From an uncultured Lachnospiraceae bacterium (GTDB lineage: Bacteria; Bacillota; Clostridia; Lachnospirales; Lachnospiraceae): a stretch of DNA of 5,229 nt. Positions 1-5,229 of the stretch are shown here, one piece after another. Below the pieces are notes generated by a model, which was not told the DNA's origin, did not search any database, and saw nothing but the letters and a program-made list of their open reading frames with translations. The stretch spans positions 1 to 5,229 of the forward strand of contig CACXFW010000246.1 in assembly GCA_902767065.1 (NCBI GenBank), written 5' to 3'. The first letter of the stretch is position 1, and each line of letters starts with the position of its first letter. Both the position numbers and the translations under genes were made by a program.

Positions 1-10
1 AACCGGGACG

Positions 11-24
11 GCCGGAAAGCCGGC
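11..24. repeat. GC-rich inverted repeat upstream of the regulator gene
   Basis: GCCGG (11-15) and CCGGC (20-24) are perfect inverted arms around a four-base AAAG loop. No T-run follows, so it is not an intrinsic terminator of the classic kind. It could be a 5' leader hairpin, or simply lie in the end of an upstream gene. All three + frames are open across bases 1-50, and one ends at a TGA overlapping the regulator start (ATGA, 51-54), so a coding origin cannot be excluded. Confidence 0.4.
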
Positions 25-38
25 GGCAGAACAGATCG

Positions 39-44
39 AAGGAG
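39..44 (+). promoter_or_regulatory. Ribosome binding site of the response regulator
   Basis: AAGGAG lies six bases before the ATG at 51. This strong Shine-Dalgarno at ideal spacing fixes the start, even though the reading frame is open further upstream. Confidence 0.85.
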
Positions 45-50
45 AACGAA

Positions 51-773
51 ATGAGTGCTAAGATTCTGGTTGTGGAAGATGAAGAAAAACTGGCTCGCTT
101 TGTCGAACTGGAGCTGAAGCATGAAGGCTATGATGTTAAAACCGAGGGCAGCGGCCGCGCTGCCCTCTTTGAGGCGCTTGCGAACAACTATGATCTCATC
201 CTTCTGGACATAATGCTTCCGGAGCTGAACGGGCTGGAGGTGCTCCGCCGCCTGAACAAGGAAAAGCCCACCCCGGTGATCCTGCTTACGGCACGCGATG
301 CAGTCATGGACAAGGTCTCCGGGCTGGATGCCGGCGCTGTGGACTATATCACCAAACCATTTGCGATCGAGGAGCTTCTGGCCCGGATCCGCGTCGCGCT
401 GAAGCTTCACCCGGTATCTGGCGCGGGAGGCGGAGTCAGTGCCCCCGCAGATAACGCGAAGGCTAAGGGACAGCTTACCTGGGGGCCGCTCGTCATGGAC
501 ATCCCCAGACACAGGGTCACCATGGACGGCCATGAAATCACCCTGACCAACCGGGAATTCCTGATGCTCAAGACACTTCTGGATAATACCGATATCGTTC
601 TCTCCCGCGATACGCTTCTGGAAAAGGTGTGCGGATATGAATATGTAGGCGAGACAAATGTCATCGACGTCTACATCCGTTATCTCCGCTCCAAGATCGA
701 CAACGTCTTTTCGGTGAAAATGATCCGGACCGTGCGCGGTGTCGGATACGTGATAAACGCATGGGAAAGCTAG
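51..773 (+). CDS. OmpR/PhoB-family two-component response regulator
   Basis: This 240-residue cytoplasmic transcription factor is activated by phosphoryl transfer from a sensor kinase. The receiver domain spans about residues 3-120. It shows the acidic pocket E9/D10/E11, the phospho-acceptor D53 in LLDIMLP, the switch residue T80 in LLTARD, Y99, and the conserved lysine K102 in YITKPF. A Gly/Ala-rich linker (about 121-138) leads to a winged-helix Trans_reg_C DNA-binding domain (about 140-237) with the usual LTNREFLML, NVIDVYIRYLRSKID and IRTVRGVGYVI signatures. Length is normal for the family and all key residues are present. The start is set by the AAGGAG at 39-44. The 3' end overlaps the downstream kinase gene by 13 bases, which indicates co-transcription and coupled translation. 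Overall it is ArlR-like, but I do not assign a gene symbol. Its likely targets are its own operon and the exporter genes that follow; that is inference from neighbourhood. Confidence 0.97.
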   Translation: MSAKILVVEDEEKLARFVELELKHEGYDVKTEGSGRAALFEALANNYDLILLDIMLPELNGLEVLRRLNKEKPTPVILLTARDAVMDKVSGLDAGAVDYITKPFAIEELLARIRVALKLHPVSGAGGGVSAPADNAKAKGQLTWGPLVMDIPRHRVTMDGHEITLTNREFLMLKTLLDNTDIVLSRDTLLEKVCGYEYVGETNVIDVYIRYLRSKIDNVFSVKMIRTVRGVGYVINAWES

Positions 774-2230
774 AGAAAAAAAGAGCTCCCGGGGATCAGT
801 CCCGCCGGATGACATCCATCACCAGGAAGCTCCATTTCAACCTGATCCGAAAAAAGCTGGGGATCTGGATCGTTTCGGATCTCCTGCTCTTTCTTGCCGT
901 TTCCGCCGCGTTTCTGTTCGGCATTGAATATTCCCGTTTTTCCACGATTCCCGCGCTGACACAGAATCATCGCTCCTTCCTGCTAAGCAAAGAGCATCTG
1001 CAGCTGTGGTATCGCATGACAGACCAAAACGGTGAGGTCATTTTCCAGAAAGATATCACCCGGTTTCTGATCGCCCTGACCGTCGTTTTCGGCTGTCTTT
1101 TGTTTCTGCAGCTGCTCAGCCTTCTGCTGTCCTACTATGGGGAAAACAAGCAGATCCGTAAGATTCTCAGTCCCATCAATGAGGTCGCCCTGCGTGCGGA
1201 TGAACTGAGCAGGCTTTCATTTTCCGAGGATAAATACCAGGTTCTGGAAGATGCCATCGAGCATATCCGTCCCGGGGAATCCCAGACCCTCTCCTTCCAG
1301 GATTCAGACCTGGTCGGCGTGGAGGCTGCCATCAACAACCTGCTGGTCAGAATGCGGGACACGTACCGCCAGCAGTCCCGCTTTGTAAATGACGCTTCCC
1401 ACGAACTTCGTACGCCGATCGCAGTGATCCAGGGATATGCAAATATGCTGGACCGCTGGGGGAAGGAGGATGAGAAGATTCTCGACGAATCCATCACCGC
1501 CATCCGCAATGAAGCGGATCACATGAACCATCTGGTGGAGCAGCTTCTCTTCCTTGCCCGCGGGGACAGCGGAAGAACCTCCGTCACCCTGGAGGACGTT
1601 GATCTTTCGTCCATGATGCAGGAGGTCTATGAAGAGTCCTTTATGATCGATGAGACACATCCTTACCGCTACCGCCCAAAGGAAGCGGTTCTGACCGTCC
1701 GGGCCGATCCTGCCCTGCTGAAGCAGGCAGTCCGCATTCTGATTGACAACGCGGCAAAATACACAAAGCAGGGGGATGAGATCCTGCTTTCGTGCGGAAT
1801 CGTGGATGACGCCGGCTCAGCGGATGTGGTGATCCCGCCGGATTCCGGCGGCAGGACAGCTTCCGGAAACGCCGCAAAGACCGCCGGCAGGGCTGATTCC
1901 GGAAGCGCCGCAAAAGCCGGCAGGACTGATTCCGGAAGCGCCGCAAAAGCCGGCAGGACAGCTTCCGGAAGCGCCGCGAAGGCCGGCAGTGCATATATCC
2001 AGGTTCAGGATACCGGGATCGGCATGGAGGAAGCAGACGTCCAGCAGATGTTTGAGCGCTTCTACCGCTCGAATGAAGTCCGCTCCTATCAGGGAACCGG
2101 CCTCGGACTGTCGATCGCCAAGTGGATCATCGACAAACATGGCGGACACTTTGAGGTTCTCTCCCGCACCGGTCTTGGAACGCGGATCCGGATCCTTCTT
2201 CCGGCCGCAGATTCTCCGCGGATCGGCTGA
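761..2230 (+). CDS. Sensor histidine kinase with an internal tandem-repeat insertion in its ATPase domain
   Basis: This 489-residue membrane kinase is the partner of the preceding regulator. It has a basic N-terminus, TM1 (about 33-54), a short extracytoplasmic segment of about 46 residues (55-100), and TM2 (about 101-126). A HAMP-like linker (about 127-205, with P138) follows and looks longer than usual. The dimerisation domain holds the H box FVNDASHELRTP with phospho-acceptor H214. The ATPase domain shows the N box (LIDNAAKYT, N330), G1 (DTGIGM, 417-422), an F-box-like segment (MFERFYR, 430-436) and G2 (GTGLGL, 445-450). All catalytic motifs are intact, so it should be active. The odd part is residues 364-410, a Gly/Ser/Ala/Lys/Arg repeat array between N box and G1. 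It stretches N330-to-D417 to 87 residues, where roughly 26-40 is usual. The start is uncertain: ATG 761 overlaps the regulator, and ATG 809 is an alternative 16 codons later. Neither has a clear Shine-Dalgarno, so translational coupling is likely. Confidence 0.95.
   Translation: MGKLEKKRAPGDQSRRMTSITRKLHFNLIRKKLGIWIVSDLLLFLAVSAAFLFGIEYSRFSTIPALTQNHRSFLLSKEHLQLWYRMTDQNGEVIFQKDITRFLIALTVVFGCLLFLQLLSLLLSYYGENKQIRKILSPINEVALRADELSRLSFSEDKYQVLEDAIEHIRPGESQTLSFQDSDLVGVEAAINNLLVRMRDTYRQQSRFVNDASHELRTPIAVIQGYANMLDRWGKEDEKILDESITAIRNEADHMNHLVEQLLFLARGDSGRTSVTLEDVDLSSMMQEVYEESFMIDETHPYRYRPKEAVLTVRADPALLKQAVRILIDNAAKYTKQGDEILLSCGIVDDAGSADVVIPPDSGGRTASGNAAKTAGRADSGSAAKAGRTDSGSAAKAGRTASGSAAKAGSAYIQVQDTGIGMEEADVQQMFERFYRSNEVRSYQGTGLGLSIAKWIIDKHGGHFEVLSRTGLGTRIRILLPAADSPRIG
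1850..1990 (+). repeat. 33-bp in-frame minisatellite within the kinase gene
   Basis: There are four head-to-tail units: 1850-1885 (36 bp, one extra codon), 1886-1918, 1919-1951 and 1952-1984 (33 bp each), then a partial GGCAGT. Each 33-bp unit encodes an 11-residue motif of the type GRTDSGSAAKA. Units 2 and 3 differ at one base. Unit 4 differs from unit 3 at four bases (two of them silent third positions) and shares ACAGCT with unit 1, suggesting duplication plus internal shuffling. The 33-bp period keeps the frame with any copy number. The encoded peptide is low-complexity and probably disordered. Confidence 0.95.
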
Positions 2231-2251
2231 AGGATCCGGAAGCTTGCCACC

Positions 2252-2266
2252 GCTCATTCTATGAGC
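2252..2266 (+). repeat. Perfect hairpin just after the kinase gene
   Basis: GCTCAT (2252-2257) pairs perfectly with ATGAGC (2261-2266) around a three-base TCT loop. It begins 22 bases after the kinase stop codon. Only two T residues follow, so it is not a convincing intrinsic terminator. It may be a processing or stability hairpin, or the first stem of the structured leader that follows. Confidence 0.55.
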
Positions 2267-2269
2267 TTG

Positions 2270-2321
2270 AATCCCGGCCCGCGGGCTGCGGCGACTGACA
2301 ACAACGCAGTCCGGGTGGATT
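2270..2321 (+). other. Candidate structured leader RNA (class not recognised)
   Basis: Several arms can pair within 52 bases. The outer arms are CCCGG (2273-2277) with CCGGG (2311-2315), or AATCC (2270-2274) with GGATT (2317-2321). Inside them, CTGCG (2286-2290) can pair with CGCAG (2305-2309), or alternatively GACTG (2293-2297) with CAGTC (2307-2311). A small stem, CCGGCC (2274-2279) with GGC/CGG (2284-2291, two-base bulge), competes with the outer one. It lies in the only sizeable gap of an otherwise tightly packed set of genes, directly before the exporter. The pairing is seen by eye; that it acts as a regulatory RNA is inference. Confidence 0.35.
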
Positions 2322-2362
2322 GAGTCGTGCCGGATGTATAGGTTATTTCTGAACAGATCCTT

Positions 2363-2382
2363 AGTCTTGTCAAGTCCTGACC
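2363..2382 (+). promoter_or_regulatory. Candidate tandem half-sites for the response regulator
   Basis: AGTCTTGTCA (2363-2372) is followed at once by AGTCCTGACC (2373-2382), with seven of ten positions identical. OmpR-family regulators often bind two direct half-sites phased at about 10-11 bp, so this is a plausible operator for the adjacent regulator. I see no matching pair upstream of the regulator gene itself, and the site is very close to the permease start, so this is tentative. Confidence 0.25.
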
Positions 2383-2390
2383 CTGCAGGA
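2375..2390 (+). promoter_or_regulatory. Hairpin covering the permease ribosome binding site
   Basis: TCCTG (2375-2379) pairs perfectly with CAGGA (2386-2390) around a six-base loop. The right arm contains four of the five bases of the AGGAG Shine-Dalgarno (2387-2391) of the first permease. A competing stem, GTCA (2369-2372) with TGAC (2378-2381), would break it and expose the site. Control of translation through this switch is inference. Confidence 0.35.
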
Positions 2391-2391
2391 G
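2387..2391 (+). promoter_or_regulatory. Ribosome binding site of the first permease
   Basis: AGGAG lies seven bases before the ATG at 2399, which supports that start codon. Confidence 0.8.
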
Positions 2392-2398
2392 TATTCCG

Positions 2399-3190
2399 AT
2401 GAAAAAATACCTGTATATCATAAAAATCCAGATCATAAAGAGCATGACATACGAGTTTAATGTTTACGGAAATATCGTCATGCAGACAATCATCATGATC
2501 ACCTCCGCTTACTTCTGGAAAGCCTTATACAGGCAGCAAACCAGTGTGAGCGGTGTTGATGCGCAAAGCATGCTCACATACGTTGTCATGTCCTGTGTAT
2601 TGTCGGTACTGCTCATAACCAATGTGGAGAGAAGGATTGAAATCAGTGTGGAAAAGGGCACCGTGGCTGCGGATATGATGAAGCCTGTCAACCTTTTCGG
2701 TGTGTATTTTGCGGAGGATATCGGGGGCGTACTGGCGCTCATCTTCCAGAATCTGCTTCCCATCCTCCTGATCGGTTCGCTCCTGATCAAGGTCCCTGTG
2801 ATGGCAGACATCAGGGACCTGCCTCTTTTTCTGGTTTCTGCCGCGGAATCCATGCTGATCAACTGGCTGATCGCCGCGCTGTTCGGAATGATCGCATTTA
2901 CTGCAGTCAATATCGATGCGCTGATCCAGGTAAAGAAGCATCTGATCCGGCTGCTGTCCGGGAGCATCATTCCACTCTGGTTCTTTCCCCCATCCGTTTC
3001 CAGAGTGCTCTCATTGCTTCCCTTTGTATACATTTATCAGCTGCCCCTGAGCATTTATATCGGAAAGGGAAGCCGGGCTGAGCATCTGATGCAGATGCGG
3101 CTTCAGCTGGTCCATCTTGTAATCCTTTCGGTCATATTCTTTGTCATGCAGAGACAGGTCACCAGAAAAGTACTGGTTCAGGGAGGTTAA
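2399..3190 (+). CDS. ABC-2 type exporter permease, COG4587-like
   Basis: This 263-residue integral membrane protein is probably one half of the channel of an ABC exporter. Hydrophobic segments lie at about residues 24-44, 58-76, 108-131, 143-170, 184-221 (long, possibly two passes or a re-entrant loop) and 234-251. Between the second and third segments is EKGTVAADMMKPVN (85-98), the family-type cytosolic loop motif of the form G-x-x-x-x-D-x-x-x-P. The second permease has the corresponding EGEFDRYLTRPL, so the two look homologous. Length of about 260-270 residues is normal. AGGAG at 2387-2391 sets the start. Its stop is eight bases before the next gene, whose Shine-Dalgarno lies inside this coding end. 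I assign it to the uncharacterised exporter permeases that travel with COG4586 ATPases (PF06182, formerly DUF990, or a close relative). The substrate is unknown. The gene is preceded by a 168-base non-coding leader. Confidence 0.9.
   Translation: MKKYLYIIKIQIIKSMTYEFNVYGNIVMQTIIMITSAYFWKALYRQQTSVSGVDAQSMLTYVVMSCVLSVLLITNVERRIEISVEKGTVAADMMKPVNLFGVYFAEDIGGVLALIFQNLLPILLIGSLLIKVPVMADIRDLPLFLVSAAESMLINWLIAALFGMIAFTAVNIDALIQVKKHLIRLLSGSIIPLWFFPPSVSRVLSLLPFVYIYQLPLSIYIGKGSRAEHLMQMRLQLVHLVILSVIFFVMQRQVTRKVLVQGG
3181..3186 (+). promoter_or_regulatory. Ribosome binding site deciding the start of the second permease
   Basis: GGGAGG lies 11 bases before ATG 3198 (slightly long spacing), inside the last codons of the first permease. 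It favours 3198 over the upstream in-frame ATG at 3141, which would add 19 non-hydrophobic residues overlapping the preceding gene. Confidence 0.7.
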
Positions 3191-3197
3191 CAGGACA

Positions 3198-4022
3198 ATG
3201 AAAAACGCGCTTCGCGAGCTTTGTCATTACATCGATGTGACAATTCACGTGATCAAAATGGCCATCCTGACGATCATTGAATATCCCTCCAATATTGCCG
3301 GGTGGCTGATCTCCAATCCTCTCCAGTTCATCATGGGGTTTGCAATCATCAAGTTCGTTGTGGAAGCCTTTGGAGAAATCAACGGCTGGGATTACGGGCA
3401 GCTTGCATTTTTATATGGGATCTCTGTCATCTCCCACGCTTTGTCGATGATCTTTTTCGTCCAGGGATGGTTTATGGGTTATTATGTCATGGAAGGAGAA
3501 TTTGACCGGTACCTGACGAGGCCGCTGGGCGTAATGTACCAGTTCTTCTTTACAAACATCAACATCTTTGGGGTCACTGACCTGATCCCCGGAATCCTGG
3601 TGTTTCTCTATGGCTGTATGAAGTGCAGGATCCCTGTCACCCTGCTTTTCGTGATCCAGGTAATCATCATGCTGACCGGCGCGACACTGATCCGCGGGGG
3701 GATCTACATTCTGCTGGGAAGCACCTCGTTTCATACAAGAAGCGCAGTGGATTTTGGGCAGTATACGCAGGAGATTATGGATAAAACGACCATGTACCCC
3801 ATCTCCCTGTATCCCGAGAGCATGCAGTTCATCCTGACCTGGCTGATTCCGATCGGCTGGATCTCCTACTATCCGGCATCGGCCATGCTCGGTATTGAAA
3901 GCGGCGTTTCCGGCGGACTCATCGTCTCATTGATCACGCTGGGGGTCGGAGGGATCGTGATGCTGATCGCGGGAGCATATTTCACAGCCGGACTCAGAAA
4001 ATATGAAAGTGCAGGAAACTGA
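3198..4022 (+). CDS. ABC-2 type exporter permease, COG3694-like
   Basis: This 274-residue integral membrane protein is the second, non-identical half of the exporter channel. Hydrophobic stretches occur at about residues 34-54, 66-92, 122-140, 145-174, 208-230 and 238-264. The signature loop EGEFDRYLTRPLGVMYQFF (99-117) after the second segment is typical of DUF990/PF06182 (ABC2_membrane_6) permeases. The C-terminus is a short cytoplasmic tail rich in charged residues. I chose ATG 3198 because of the GGGAGG ahead of it and the family-like N-terminus; a longer reading from 3141 is possible but unlikely. The stop is two bases before the ATPase start, a classic operon arrangement. A related permease/permease/ATPase system has been linked to viologen export in a cyanobacterium, which is a hint of toxic-compound export but does not establish the substrate here. 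Confidence 0.92.
   Translation: MKNALRELCHYIDVTIHVIKMAILTIIEYPSNIAGWLISNPLQFIMGFAIIKFVVEAFGEINGWDYGQLAFLYGISVISHALSMIFFVQGWFMGYYVMEGEFDRYLTRPLGVMYQFFFTNINIFGVTDLIPGILVFLYGCMKCRIPVTLLFVIQVIIMLTGATLIRGGIYILLGSTSFHTRSAVDFGQYTQEIMDKTTMYPISLYPESMQFILTWLIPIGWISYYPASAMLGIESGVSGGLIVSLITLGVGGIVMLIAGAYFTAGLRKYESAGN
4013..4016 (+). promoter_or_regulatory. Ribosome binding site of the ATPase gene
   Basis: AGGA lies eight bases before ATG 4025, inside the final codons of the second permease. Confidence 0.65.
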
Positions 4023-4024
4023 CG

Positions 4025-4990
4025 ATGATCGACGCAAAAAACCTGAGCAAGGATTACATGCTGAAGAAGAAGGAAGCCGGGCTGAAGGGCGCGCTGAAAG
4101 GGCTGGTCAAAACGCATTATGAGGTGATCCATGCTGTCCGTGATCTGTCATTTCACATTGATAAGGGAGAAATCGTCGGATTTATCGGCCCGAACGGCGC
4201 AGGAAAAAGCACAACCATCAAGATGATGTCAGGAATCCTGACCCCCACACTGGGAAGCGTACTGATCGATGGCGGGGACATCACAAGGCACAGGAAACAG
4301 GTTGTCCGGAACATCGGCGTTGTATTTGGACAGAGATCGCAGCTCAACTGGGATCTCCGCCTCGGAGAAAGCTTCGAGCTTCTGAAGCATATCTATCAGA
4401 TCGATCAGAGTGAATATGAAAAGACTCTGGATGTGATGGATGAGATCCTCGGAATCAAAGAGCTCATAGACAAACCGGTCAGGCAAATGTCGCTCGGCCA
4501 GAGGGTAAAGGGGGACCTGGCCGCATCTATGCTGCATTCCCCCAAGGTCCTGTTCCTGGATGAACCCACCATCGGACTTGATGTTTCAAGTAAATTCGCG
4601 CTTCGTAAATTTATCAAAGAAATCAATCAGGTCAAAAAGACAACAGTCATCCTCACGACGCATGACCTTGGCGATATCAAGGAACTGTGCGAGCGTCTGA
4701 TCATTATCAATCATGGGGTGATGATGGAAGATGGAAACCTGACGCAGATTGTCGACCGGATCGCTCCCTATAAGACGCTCGTTGTTGCGTACTATGATGA
4801 AGAGGCGCCGCAGCACGCGCGATGTGAGATGACGGAACATGAAGGAAACATCGCGAAATACCGCTTCATGAAAAAAGATATCACGGCAGCTGAACTCATT
4901 GCGGATCTGTCAAAGCAAAAGGATATCAAAGACGTTTCCATAGAAGAGGCGGGGATCGATGAGATTATCAAGATCGCGTACGGCAGATAG
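4025..4990 (+). CDS. ABC exporter ATP-binding protein, COG4586-like
   Basis: This 321-residue cytoplasmic subunit hydrolyses ATP to drive the two preceding permeases. Motifs in order are: Walker A GPNGAGKST (55-63), Q-loop Q103 in the family-typical VFGQRSQL context, signature MSLGQR (155-160), Walker B VLFLDE (175-180) with catalytic E180, D-loop GLD (184-186), and switch histidine H213 in LTTHD. The stretch from the Q-loop (SQLNWDL, ESFELLKHIY) through PVRQMSLGQR and the Walker B segment closely matches the COG4586 pattern known to accompany COG4587/COG3694 permeases. A C-terminal extension (about 240-321) lies beyond the core nucleotide-binding domain. The signature departs from LSGGQ, but SLGQR is normal for this family. 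All catalytic residues are present, so it should be active. It follows the second permease after two bases and is the last intact gene; no clear terminator is visible behind it. Confidence 0.95.
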   Translation: MIDAKNLSKDYMLKKKEAGLKGALKGLVKTHYEVIHAVRDLSFHIDKGEIVGFIGPNGAGKSTTIKMMSGILTPTLGSVLIDGGDITRHRKQVVRNIGVVFGQRSQLNWDLRLGESFELLKHIYQIDQSEYEKTLDVMDEILGIKELIDKPVRQMSLGQRVKGDLAASMLHSPKVLFLDEPTIGLDVSSKFALRKFIKEINQVKKTTVILTTHDLGDIKELCERLIIINHGVMMEDGNLTQIVDRIAPYKTLVVAYYDEEAPQHARCEMTEHEGNIAKYRFMKKDITAAELIADLSKQKDIKDVSIEEAGIDEIIKIAYGR

Positions 4991-5031
4991 AAAAAAGTAA
5001 CTATCACAGTATACTATGTTGATCGGCCAAA

Positions 5032-5058
5032 GCATGTGCATCTGATCTCTAAACATGC
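5032..5058. repeat. Short inverted repeat downstream of the ATPase gene
   Basis: GCATGT (5032-5037) and ACATGC (5053-5058) are perfect six-base inverted arms separated by 15 bases. No T-run follows. It could be a weak hairpin at the end of the transcript, or chance. Confidence 0.25.
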
Positions 5059-5187
5059 AGACATTGCTATCACTCCGCCTGCCCACAACACGACCTGCCA
5101 TACTTTCAGCTGATGCTCCGCAAAAAAGAACAGTTGGAGCAGGAGCTTCGTGAATTGAATGATAAGCTCGATTCCGGACATGAATAA
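5053..5187 (+). pseudogene. Probable remnant of a coding 3' end with coiled-coil pattern
   Basis: From an in-frame stop at 5050-5052, the frame stays open to TAA at 5185-5187. The last part (from 5113) reads like a genuine protein tail, MLRKKEQLEQELRELNDKLD followed by SGHE. Leucines at relative positions 8, 12, 15 and 19 follow the a/d spacing of a coiled coil, as in C-terminal dimerisation helices of small regulators. The residues before it (rich in Cys and His) do not look like the same protein. There is no Shine-Dalgarno before ATG 5113, so a real 24-residue gene is unlikely. I read this as a leftover of a truncated or frameshifted gene whose identity I cannot name. Confidence 0.4.
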
Positions 5188-5229
5188 GCATCAAAAAAGA
5201 GTGATGACACTTACCCCTTTCAGGATATA

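Larger units (their letters stand above)
4991..5229. other. Intergenic tail without an intact gene
   Basis: Apart from the coding remnant and the small inverted repeat, this stretch shows nothing I can support. It is more A/T-rich than the genes before it. It contains A-runs at 4990-4996 and 5193-5198, but no strong stem followed by a T-run on the + strand. The last bases before the edge may belong to the next locus. Confidence 0.5.

Noticed and set aside
1811..1855. ADVVIPPDSGG before the repeats looks faintly like AYIQVQDTGIG after them, as if the G1 strand were duplicated
   Set aside because: The DNA is not clearly similar beyond GCCGGC, and the match needs a gap. It is more likely chance plus a shared AGSA flank.
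1641..2257. Long open frames on the minus strand across the kinase repeat (1641-1994 and 1817-2257)
   Set aside because: They are by-products of GC-rich repeat codons read in reverse. They lack ribosome sites, produce low-complexity Arg- or Gly/Ser/Pro/Ala-rich peptides, and lie opposite a kinase with intact motifs.
2320..2348. Promoter for the exporter genes (TTGAGT at 2320, TATAGG at 2337)
   Set aside because: The spacing is only 11 bases. The alternative -10 at 17-base spacing (TTATTT) is a poor match.
2342..2374. Minus-strand promoter from TTGACA (complement of 2368-2373)
   Set aside because: No acceptable -10 at 16-18 bases (AGAAAT at 17), and no gene on that strand to drive.
2266..2390. 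Cobalamin or FMN riboswitch
   Set aside because: Short words resemble each (AATCC, GACTG and a gapped B12-box-like stretch; GCCCGCG, CCGGGTGGATT and GCCGGATG). However, the required 5' portion and closing stems of either class are missing, and an ABC-2 exporter is not a usual partner.
3141..3197. Upstream in-frame start for the second permease
   Set aside because: It would overlap the first permease by 50 bases and add a charged, non-family N-terminus. ATG 3198 has its own GGGAGG.
4487..4504. Degenerate ABC signature (MSLGQR rather than LSGGQ) as a sign of an inactive ATPase
   Set aside because: SLGQR is the normal form in COG4586-type ATPases, and Walker A, Walker B, Q-loop and H-loop are intact.
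5193..5211. Terminator reading leftwards (AGTG/CACT stem followed by T-run on the minus strand)
   Set aside because: The stem is only four A/T-containing base pairs, and no minus-strand gene is visible within the window.

Overview
The window looks like a chromosomal stretch of a low-to-mid G+C Firmicute, most likely a gut-type Clostridia/Lachnospiraceae member. This rests on the style of the proteins (an OmpR-type regulator, an ArlS-like kinase, and the ATPase/permease/permease exporter set COG4586/COG4587/COG3694), on good AGGAG-type ribosome binding sites, and on dense packing of genes on one strand. The taxonomic guess is inference, because no rRNA or other marker is present.

Layout, all on the + strand: bases 1-50 are an upstream edge holding a small hairpin and a strong Shine-Dalgarno. 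Bases 51-773 encode an OmpR/PhoB-family response regulator. Bases 761-2230 encode its partner sensor histidine kinase, overlapping it by 13 bases. Bases 2231-2398 are a non-coding, structure-rich leader. Bases 2399-3190 and 3198-4022 encode two related six-helix-type ABC-2 permeases, and 4025-4990 encodes the ATP-binding subunit. Bases 4991-5229 hold no intact gene, only a short decayed-looking coding tail with a coiled-coil pattern.

The probable logic is that the kinase senses an envelope or drug-like signal through a small extracytoplasmic loop and phosphorylates the regulator, which controls the adjacent exporter. The exporter would be a heterodimeric membrane channel energised by one ATPase type. 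Its substrate cannot be read from the sequence.

Two things stand out. First, the kinase carries an in-frame 33-bp minisatellite (four units, 1850-1984) inside its ATP-binding domain, between the N box and the G1 box, so it encodes an 11-residue Gly/Ser/Ala/Lys repeat where kinases normally have a tight beta turn. Second, the 168-base gap before the first permease can fold into several hairpins, one of which covers the permease ribosome binding site, and it also holds a 10-bp-phased direct repeat. Neither the leader nor the repeat matches a class I can name with confidence.
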